Positions 14,726-20,424 of a stretch of DNA of 22,765 nt are shown here, piece after piece. The notes under the pieces were generated by a model, which worked only from the letters and a program-made list of their open reading frames with translations, was not told the origin of the DNA and made no database searches. The position numbers were made by a program, and so were the translations under genes. Origin of the DNA: UBA5399 sp964592125 (GTDB taxonomy: Bacteria; Bacillota; Clostridia; Christensenellales; Christensenellaceae); the NCBI GenBank assembly GCA_964592125.1, contig CAZQBV010000039.1, positions 1 to 22,765 of the forward strand. The letters run 5' to 3'. How positions within the stretch are numbered: position 1 is the stretch's first letter; each line of letters begins with the position of its first letter.

Positions 14726-15877
14726 ATGGAACATCCGGAACTGACCCTTACAAACACTGCAAAACCCATATGCAAAGCAACACTGCGGCCAGAGTGGCGG
14801 CGCGAACTTCTGCGTCTTTTTTGGCTGCTGTTATTTCCCCTTGCATTCCTTTTGGTGCAGCTTGCTTCTATCTCGCCCATCGTGGTAGAAACGGTGTACT
14901 CCAAAGGCATTTTTCCCGCCATTAGCTCCGGTGTTTCCAAATTATTTGGCTGGATTCCCTTCTCCTTTGCAGAGCTTTTGGTATACGTTCTGCTTGCGCT
15001 TCTACTCATATGGATTGTATATACCATTGTGCATGCCTGCAAAAAATCCTTGCGGGCAGTAAGGCTGGTGCGCACGCTGATTACCTATGCCATTGTTGTA
15101 GCTGTTTCTATGAATGTGTTCTATTGGTTTTGGGGGTTTAACTACTACCGCATGCCACTTGCCTACACCATGAATCTGGAAGTAAAGGAACGCCCCGCGC
15201 AAGAGTTGGCCGATCTGTGCGTTTCACTTGCAGCAGCAGCAAACACATTGCGGGAACAGGTTCCAGAGGATGCAAATGGCGTGTTTACATTCGGCACCTC
15301 CACTGCCGAGCTATTTCGGGAAATTCCGCAGGCCTATGGCACACTGGGAAAGCAATACCCACAGTTTGGCCGCAGCATTCCGCCGGCAAAGCCTGTTCTC
15401 TCATCCGAGCTGATGAGCGTGGCTGGCATTTCCGGCATATTTATTCCCTTCACGCAGGAGGCCAATATTAATACGCACCAACCGCCGCTGTTAATTCCTT
15501 CTGCAGCCGCCCATGAAAGCGCACACCTGTTGGGCATCGCACGCGAGGACGAAGCAAACTTCGTGGGATATTTGGCCTGTTTGCAGTCCCAAAACAAATC
15601 CGTACAGTATTCGGGCATTGTGCTGGCACTGATCAACGCAGGAAATGCTTTGGATGCAATCAGTCCCTCGGCATATTCTCAGCTATTCGATCACTACAGC
15701 ATTGGTTTGCAGCGCGATTTAATTGCACACAGTGCCTATTGGAAGCAATACGAGGGTCAGGCCGAGCAAACAGTATCCAAAATAAACGACAACTATTTGA
15801 AACAACATAACCAATCGGATGGAATAATGAGCTATGGGCGCATGGTGGATTTGCTGTTGGCCTACTACGCCCAATAG
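14726..15877 (+). CDS. DUF3810-type membrane zinc metallopeptidase-like protein
   Basis: This 383 aa protein has three N-terminal membrane helices (about 30-50, 82-104, 118-137), then a soluble domain. The soluble part holds HESAH (263-267), a HExxH zinc motif in AAHESAHLLGIAREDEANFVGYLA, with Glu276 as the likely third ligand. The preceding KPVLSSELMSVAGISGIFIPFTQEANIN fits the DUF3810 family. The substrate is unknown; no proteolysis has to follow from the motif. An ATG at 14702 is in frame, but it lies at the predicted transcript start; the ATG at 14726 has AGGTGG 10 nt upstream. It is monocistronic with its own promoter and terminator. Confidence 0.85.
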   Translation: MEHPELTLTNTAKPICKATLRPEWRRELLRLFWLLLFPLAFLLVQLASISPIVVETVYSKGIFPAISSGVSKLFGWIPFSFAELLVYVLLALLLIWIVYTIVHACKKSLRAVRLVRTLITYAIVVAVSMNVFYWFWGFNYYRMPLAYTMNLEVKERPAQELADLCVSLAAAANTLREQVPEDANGVFTFGTSTAELFREIPQAYGTLGKQYPQFGRSIPPAKPVLSSELMSVAGISGIFIPFTQEANINTHQPPLLIPSAAAHESAHLLGIAREDEANFVGYLACLQSQNKSVQYSGIVLALINAGNALDAISPSAYSQLFDHYSIGLQRDLIAHSAYWKQYEGQAEQTVSKINDNYLKQHNQSDGIMSYGRMVDLLLAYYAQ

Positions 15878-15886
15878 TTTTTTACT

Positions 15887-15912
15887 GTAGCATGAATGCT
15901 ACTGTTGTTTTA
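15887..15912 (+). terminator. Terminator of the DUF3810 gene
   Basis: GTAGCAT (15887-15893) and ATGCTAC (15896-15902) form a stem (in practice 6 bp with a TGAA loop), followed by TGTTGTTTTATT. It starts 9 nt after the stop codon. The tail is interrupted, so it may be moderately efficient. Confidence 0.65.
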
Positions 15913-15989
15913 TTGTGTACTTTGACTTCTATCAGCTACGGCTGTTTTATGTTTTGCATCCCATACAACCGCGCACGCCTTCTTTCCGA

Positions 15990-16018
15990 TTGTTTTATTT
16001 TGAAATAAGTACTATAAT
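15990..16018 (+). promoter_or_regulatory. Promoter of the Fic gene
   Basis: TTGTTT (15990-15995, weak), 17-nt spacer, TATAAT (16013-16018, perfect). The start site would be near 16025, leaving a leader of about 33 nt. Confidence 0.6.
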
Positions 16019-16057
16019 AATGCCGTTAGTATTACAATGATTCCAACGGAGGTTTTT

Positions 16058-16834
16058 ATGGCCAGAATAAATATGAACAAGACGGCACTTTTTGAAGAGG
16101 CCGACCGCATCCGGCAAATAATAATGGGTGACCGCACGTTGGTAGACAGAGACAAGGCAACGGTTACCGATCATTTTAGGATTGCACTGACCTACAACAG
16201 CACCAATATGGATGGCAACACTTTATCGGAACGTGAAATTAGGGAGATTTTGAAAACAGGGCAAACCATAGGCGGCAAATTGCTACAGGATCACAACGCA
16301 GTGTTGGGTCATGCACGCGCCTTCGACTATATACTGGAGTGCGCAAAGTATAACCCGCCCGAACTCAGCGAGGAAGTCATTTGCCATCTCCATCTGTTGT
16401 TTTATGCGGGAATAGATATAGACAACGCCGGTGTTTTTAAAGAGGAACAGAACCATATAGAGGGCACGGAATACATCCCCCCCTCTCCCAAAGTGACACC
16501 CATGCTAATGCGCACATACATCAACGATATGAACAAACAAAAAGAAGGTGTGTACCACCCCGTGGAATATGCTGCCATACTTCACAAACGCCTGCTAGAT
16601 GTACATCCATTTGCAGGAGGCAACGGCTGCGTTGCACGGTTGTTGATGAATATGGTGCTAAAGGCCAACAACTATGGTTACTGTATCATTCCACTTTCCC
16701 TGAAAGACGATTATATGGAAGCACTGCGCACATCTCAATTGAAAAATGACAGCACGCCTCTTATTTGCCTGGTGGCCAGCTGCCTTTTGGATACACAAAA
16801 AATATACGCACGCCACCTTAATATATCACTTTAG
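16058..16834 (+). CDS. Fic-domain protein with degenerate active site
   Basis: Fic proteins usually transfer AMP to hydroxyl side chains of target proteins. This 258 aa product has the fold: the N-terminal inhibitory-helix region TYNSTNMDGNTLSEREI (46-62), the flap GVFKEEQNHIEGTEYIPP, and the Fic loop HPFAGGNGCVAR (183-194). The consensus loop is HPFx[D/E]GNGRxxR. Here the Mg-binding acidic residue is Gly187 and the first Arg is Cys191, while His183 and Arg194 remain. The inhibitory motif [S/T]xxxE[G/N] reads S-T-N-M-D-G, so its Glu is Asp52. Activity is therefore doubtful or altered. ATG at 16058 is preceded by GGAGG at 5 nt; an upstream in-frame ATG at 16037 lacks a site. It stands alone, with no partner antitoxin gene. 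Confidence 0.9.
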   Translation: MARINMNKTALFEEADRIRQIIMGDRTLVDRDKATVTDHFRIALTYNSTNMDGNTLSEREIREILKTGQTIGGKLLQDHNAVLGHARAFDYILECAKYNPPELSEEVICHLHLLFYAGIDIDNAGVFKEEQNHIEGTEYIPPSPKVTPMLMRTYINDMNKQKEGVYHPVEYAAILHKRLLDVHPFAGGNGCVARLLMNMVLKANNYGYCIIPLSLKDDYMEALRTSQLKNDSTPLICLVASCLLDTQKIYARHLNISL

Positions 16835-16852
16835 CAGAAATGGCATAAACAC

Positions 16853-16894
16853 AAAAAGCAAACAGCAGTGCATCAATCATGTGCTGCTGTTTTT
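16853..16894. terminator. Bidirectional terminator between fic and MFS genes
   Basis: Stem AAACAGCAGTGCAT (16860-16873) with ATGTGCTGCTGTTT (16879-16892), including two G-U type pairs, 5-nt loop CAATC. T-run on the plus side (16890-16894) and A-run on the other (16853-16857) serve the convergent genes. Confidence 0.85.
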
Positions 16895-16913
16895 GTTCTA
16901 TACTTGTTCATTT

Positions 16914-18104
16914 TCAACTAGGAAGGGAAGGCCTTTCCGAAATTTGTTTCTGTTTTTGAAACAATCCCATACTTAGCGCAAATGCCGCTACCGAAAACAG
17001 CACCAATATGCCCATAGACCAACGAAGCCCCGCCGCATCTGCCGCCATCCCCATCAGCACTGGCGAAATGGTTGCGCCGGCACCACCGCCCGCCATTAAA
17101 ATACTGGTTACGGTACCTGTGTTTTTTGCATACCGATGTGTGCACAGCCCCACAATCATAGGCCACAGGGGGCCAAATGCCGCGCCAGACAAAGCGCAGG
17201 CAACCAGCGCCCATTGGGCACTGGCAGTAACAGCCAGCAGCAACGACAGCGCCACCGTGGCACCATATAACAGCATAAGCCATTTGTATTGATCTGTTTT
17301 TACCATGCCAAACACAATGCGTGTTACCGTCATCCCCAGCCAGAAAAGCGATAGTGCATATGCGCCAAATTCGGGCGTTTGCAGCTGCACCGCAAAAAAG
17401 GAATCTACAAAAAAGCCCAGCCCCGTTTCCATAGCGCAATACAAAATCATAAGCGATAGCAGCACCAACAGAAAAGGCTTTTTCAGCAAAGCTATGCCTG
17501 TATGGCTTTTATGCGCCCCCACCCCTTCTTTGGGCGGAAGCTGCCCTACAGAAAAATGTGTTTTGGCCATCAAAGGAAGCAGCGCGGCAAAACAAATTCC
17601 CGTTATAATAAATACAATGCGCCAGTCCTGCCCAGCTTGCATCAATTGGCTTACCAACAGCGGACTAACCACCGCACCCAAGCTGAATGCCGACTGTGCA
17701 AGGTTTAGATTCTTACTGGCATTCACAGGGTCACTATCGGAAAGTGCTGCAACAGCAATACACTCCGACGCACTGTAGCCCGCACCCACAGTGAAGATTC
17801 CCGCAATAAAAAGCCCCGCAGAGTTTGAAAGCACCGTAAGCAAACACCCCAATACAAAAATGGGCATTACAATAGCCAACACTTTCTTTTTCCCCACTTT
17901 ATCCGCAATGTGCCCAAACAAAATGGGCATTGCCAAGATAGCAATATATTGGGTTGCCACCAGAGCACCCATGCCCGTGTTATCCAGCCCAAACTCGGCA
18001 GCCACATGAATTAATACCAATTGAAAGCCGCCCGCTTCAAACCCAATAAAAAACACGATGAGCCCCACCAGAAGCAACAGTACATTTCTTTTCTTTTCAG
18101 CCAT
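16914..18104 (-). CDS. MFS transporter
   Basis: A 396 aa major facilitator with twelve predicted hydrophobic segments, starting MAEKKRNVLLLLVGLIVFFIGFEAGG. The loop between helices 2 and 3 carries GHIADKVGKKK, the MFS motif A (GxxxDRxGRR type). The general layout resembles FucP/sugar-type carriers, but the substrate cannot be told. The frame is open upstream to 18206; however, the strong promoter lies at 18196-18224, so that start would precede transcription. The ATG at 18104 has AAGGAG 5 nt upstream and gives a normal MFS N-terminus. It is convergent with the Fic gene and separated from the exporter genes by the hairpin stack. Confidence 0.9.
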   Translation of the reverse strand: MAEKKRNVLLLLVGLIVFFIGFEAGGFQLVLIHVAAEFGLDNTGMGALVATQYIAILAMPILFGHIADKVGKKKVLAIVMPIFVLGCLLTVLSNSAGLFIAGIFTVGAGYSASECIAVAALSDSDPVNASKNLNLAQSAFSLGAVVSPLLVSQLMQAGQDWRIVFIITGICFAALLPLMAKTHFSVGQLPPKEGVGAHKSHTGIALLKKPFLLVLLSLMILYCAMETGLGFFVDSFFAVQLQTPEFGAYALSLFWLGMTVTRIVFGMVKTDQYKWLMLLYGATVALSLLLAVTASAQWALVACALSGAAFGPLWPMIVGLCTHRYAKNTGTVTSILMAGGGAGATISPVLMGMAADAAGLRWSMGILVLFSVAAFALSMGLFQKQKQISERPSLPS

Positions 18105-18135
18105 TCCTACTCCTTGTGCGTTCCATACTAATACG

Positions 18136-18186
18136 ATTCTCCAATTGTATTGCACTTCAATATGACCTTTTCGTGTGTTGGAGAAT
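18136..18186 (-). promoter_or_regulatory. Stem in the MFS leader RNA
   Basis: ATTCTCCAA (18136-18144) and TTGGAGAAT (18178-18186) are exact 9-bp complements. The upstream arm begins close to the predicted transcript start (near 18189), so the stem would form at the very 5' end of the mRNA, about 30 nt before the ribosome site. A 5' stabilising stem or regulated leader is possible. Confidence 0.45.
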
Positions 18187-18195
18187 AGCGTCTCT

Positions 18196-18224
18196 ATCAT
18201 ACGCAACTTTCATGCAGGGGTCAA
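18196..18224 (-). promoter_or_regulatory. Promoter of the MFS gene
   Basis: Minus strand: TTGACC (18219-18224), 17-nt spacer, TATGAT (18196-18201); 5/6 at each box. It fixes the MFS start downstream, at 18104. Confidence 0.8.
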
Positions 18225-18231
18225 GCCTGCA

Positions 18232-18259
18232 CACAAAAGACTCGGCATTTTCAGCCGAG
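18232..18259 (-). terminator. Terminator after the exporter genes
   Basis: CTCGGC (18241-18246) and GCCGAG (18254-18259) form a 6-bp GC-rich stem with a 7-nt loop. On the minus strand it is followed by TCTTTTGTG. It lies downstream of the hairpin stack, so the stack would be part of the exporter operon's 3' untranslated RNA. Confidence 0.65.
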
Positions 18260-18282
18260 CCCCCATACTTCAAAGTGACTTT

Positions 18283-18475
18283 ATACTAATTCTTGATTAA
18301 AAACGTATACGTTTTTAATCCGTGCCATAGGCACGAAGCACGAAACACTTTTGTGTTTTGTGCTAAGAAAGCCGTTCAATACTGATCTTTCCAAACAGCG
18401 AGCTGTTTGGATGCCGCATCATATGCGGCTATAGAAATCATTGCTTTTGCAACGATTTCTATTAGAGATTAGTAT
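18283..18475. repeat. Closed stack of six hairpins (unknown element)
   Basis: An outer inverted repeat, ATACTAAT (18283-18290) with ATTAGTAT (18468-18475), encloses six hairpins: 18295-18320 (perfect 26-bp palindrome, half GATTAAAAACGTA), 18321-18335 (CGTGCC/GGCACG, ATA loop), 18337-18364 (12 pairs, TTTT loop), 18391-18410 (CCAAACAGC/GCTGTTTGG), 18413-18429 (GCCGCAT/ATGCGGC, CAT loop), 18431-18462 (9 plus 4 pairs around one mismatch, TTTT loop). The stems do not share sequence. A second possible closure pairs AATACTGAT (18378-18386) with ATTAGTATT (18468-18476). No reading frame of note crosses it. It could be a structured RNA, a 3' UTR element, or a non-autonomous mobile unit. Confidence 0.8.
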
Positions 18476-18491
18476 TACATTTTCCAGCCTA

Positions 18492-19658
18492 TCAATCGGT
18501 ACGCAATGCTTCTATCGGCGGCATTTTTGCTGCCTTGTTGGCCGGATTGATGCCAAACACCAACCCAATGGCAAGCGAGAACACCACTGCCATAACCGCG
18601 ACCCCTGCCGACATTGTGTACACACCGTTCAATGCGACAGAGAGAATTTGCAGCATTACCCAAGACACCACAATCCCAATTAATCCACCTATTACGGAAA
18701 GCACCAGTGCTTCTATTAAAAATTGCATCAAAATACGTTTTTTGCTGGCGCCAATGGCTTTTCTTATGCCTATTTCCCGCGTGCGTTCCGCAACGGAAAC
18801 CAGCATAATGTTCATGATGCCAATACCGCCTACCAGTAGCGAAATGCCGCCAATACCGCCCATCATAAGCGCCATTGTGTTTGTAATAGAATCCATAGAA
18901 TCCAATATGGTGCTTTGGTTGAACACAGTAAAAGAATCCTCATCCTTGTACTTTGTCATTAGCATATCTTTCACGTCTTCTTCGGCTTGCGACACTGTGT
19001 TGCTATTGGTTGCACGCACAGTAAAGGATGTTATTCCCTTCATGTGGTACATACGCTGTGCCAATGTGCTGGGAATTAATACGCTGCTGTTGCTGGAACC
19101 CATTAGGCTGCTGCCCGCTTCCTCCAGCACTCCCACTATGGTAAAGCTATGTCCATCTATAGAGATACTTTGTCCCACCACATTTGTGGTGTTGAATAAA
19201 TCATTTGCCATATCCGGCCCAATTACCGCAACTGCAGAATTATTTTCAATATCCGGCGATTTCAGCATACGCCCACTTGCAATTTCCAGCTTTTCTACCT
19301 GCATATAGGAAGGTGTGGTGCCCGTAGTGCTTCCCGAAACAGATGTATCGCCTGCTTTTATTGTGGAAGATCCCATTACTGTGGGCGCGATGTACCCAAT
19401 GGCTTCGCTGTTTGCAACCAGCTCGTCTATCTCGTCTAAAGTAAGCTGCTTGTTTCTGCTATCCATTATGGCAACGCTCAGCTTGTCGCCACCCATAGCC
19501 TCTAGGTCACTCATTACAGAATCTGTAGCGCTGCTAACAATGGATACCAACACCACCACTGCCATAATGCCAATAATAACGCCCAACATAGTAAGAAAGG
19601 AACGCATTTTATTGGAGGCAATAGAAGCAAACGCCATACGAAACGATTGTCTTAGCAT
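18492..19658 (-). CDS. ABC transporter permease, MacB/FtsX type
   Basis: This is the membrane subunit of a MacB-type exporter, 388 aa. It has one N-terminal helix (about 20-43, after SNKMRSFLTMLGVIIG), a MacB-like extracytoplasmic core (about 45-250), and three C-terminal helices (about 265-290, 315-340, 352-372). The cytoplasmic loop ERTREIGIRKAIGA (291-304) is the family's coupling signature, and the end AAKMPPIEALRTD is typical. The start overlaps the last 7 bases of the ATPase gene, so translation is probably coupled. In Firmicutes such sets export peptides or antibiotics or act with a sensing system; the cargo here is unknown. Confidence 0.93.
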   Translation of the reverse strand: MLRQSFRMAFASIASNKMRSFLTMLGVIIGIMAVVVLVSIVSSATDSVMSDLEAMGGDKLSVAIMDSRNKQLTLDEIDELVANSEAIGYIAPTVMGSSTIKAGDTSVSGSTTGTTPSYMQVEKLEIASGRMLKSPDIENNSAVAVIGPDMANDLFNTTNVVGQSISIDGHSFTIVGVLEEAGSSLMGSSNSSVLIPSTLAQRMYHMKGITSFTVRATNSNTVSQAEEDVKDMLMTKYKDEDSFTVFNQSTILDSMDSITNTMALMMGGIGGISLLVGGIGIMNIMLVSVAERTREIGIRKAIGASKKRILMQFLIEALVLSVIGGLIGIVVSWVMLQILSVALNGVYTMSAGVAVMAVVFSLAIGLVFGINPANKAAKMPPIEALRTD

Positions 19659-20329
19659 ATGGAAGTATCCTCCGTAACCTGCCCATCCAGTATGCGTATG
19701 CGTCGCTGCGCCGCCTGGGCAATATCGTTATCGTGCGTAATTAGCACAATTGTATTTCCGTTCTTGTGCAGCTCTTGAAACAGGCTCATAATTTCCTCGC
19801 CCGTTTTAAAATCCAAATTTCCAGTTGGCTCGTCTGCCAGAATCAGCGAGGGAGCTGTAACCAGTGCGCGGGCAATTGCCACACGCTGCTGTTGGCCTCC
19901 GGAAAGCTCTGTAGGCCTATGCTTCATGCGGTCGGCCAATCCCATACGGCTTAGCGACTCCATTGCCCGTTCCCTACATTCCCGACGCCTTTTATTCTGA
20001 TATACCAATGGAAGCTCCACATTTTCCAACGCAGACATCTTGTTCAACAAATTGAAGTTTTGGAATACAAATCCAATTTTTCGGCTACGAATATTTGCCA
20101 GCTCATCCTCTGAATAATCCTCTATTGCCTGATTCTCCAATATATAATCCCCACTATCCGCAGTGTCTAGGCAACCAATAATATTCATCAGTGTGGATTT
20201 TCCACTACCCGATGGGCCAATAATGGCAACAAACTCACCTTCATTTATCGTAAGCGAGGCCTTGTTCAAGGCATACACATCCTCATCGCCAATCGTATAT
20301 ATTTTAGAAACATCTTTCATCTCAATCAT
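19652..20329 (-). CDS. ABC transporter ATPase, MacB/LolD type
   Basis: The 225 aa nucleotide-binding subunit has Walker A GPSGSGKST (38-46), the Q-loop in FVFQNFNLL (88-96), the signature LSGGQQQR (142-149), Walker B LILADEPTGNLD (162-173), and the H-loop His199. These are the hallmarks of the MacB/LolD/SalX group. I start at ATG 20329 (MIEMKDVSKIY), the family's usual N-terminus; the frame stays open to a TTG at 20383, adding 18 poorly conserved residues. The ribosome site is modest (AAGG about 10 nt upstream). The gene lies downstream of the adaptor gene and overlaps the permease gene. Confidence 0.94.
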   Translation of the reverse strand: MIEMKDVSKIYTIGDEDVYALNKASLTINEGEFVAIIGPSGSGKSTLMNIIGCLDTADSGDYILENQAIEDYSEDELANIRSRKIGFVFQNFNLLNKMSALENVELPLVYQNKRRRECRERAMESLSRMGLADRMKHRPTELSGGQQQRVAIARALVTAPSLILADEPTGNLDFKTGEEIMSLFQELHKNGNTIVLITHDNDIAQAAQRRIRILDGQVTEDTSIC

Positions 20330-20424
20330 GCGTTCTTTGCCTTTCCTCTTGGGAGGGGGCATCCCTTCTCTCTGTTCCCCCAATGTATAAAGCAGCTCTA
20401 TATCGTGGTGTTTTTATGCAATTT

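Noticed and set aside
16058..16834. Fic-antitoxin (two-gene) module
   Set aside because: No small antitoxin gene lies beside it; the inhibitory-type helix is inside the same protein, as in class II Fic.
18105..18206. N-terminal extension of the MFS protein to 18206
   Set aside because: The strong promoter at 18196-18224 would start RNA near 18189, after that codon, and ATG 18104 has a good ribosome site.
18283..18475. CRISPR array
   Set aside because: The hairpins have different sequences; there is no direct repeat with regular spacers and no cas gene.
18283..18475. tRNA or known riboswitch in the hairpin stack
   Set aside because: No T-loop GTTCRA, no acceptor/CCA layout, and no riboswitch core that I recognise; loops are too small.
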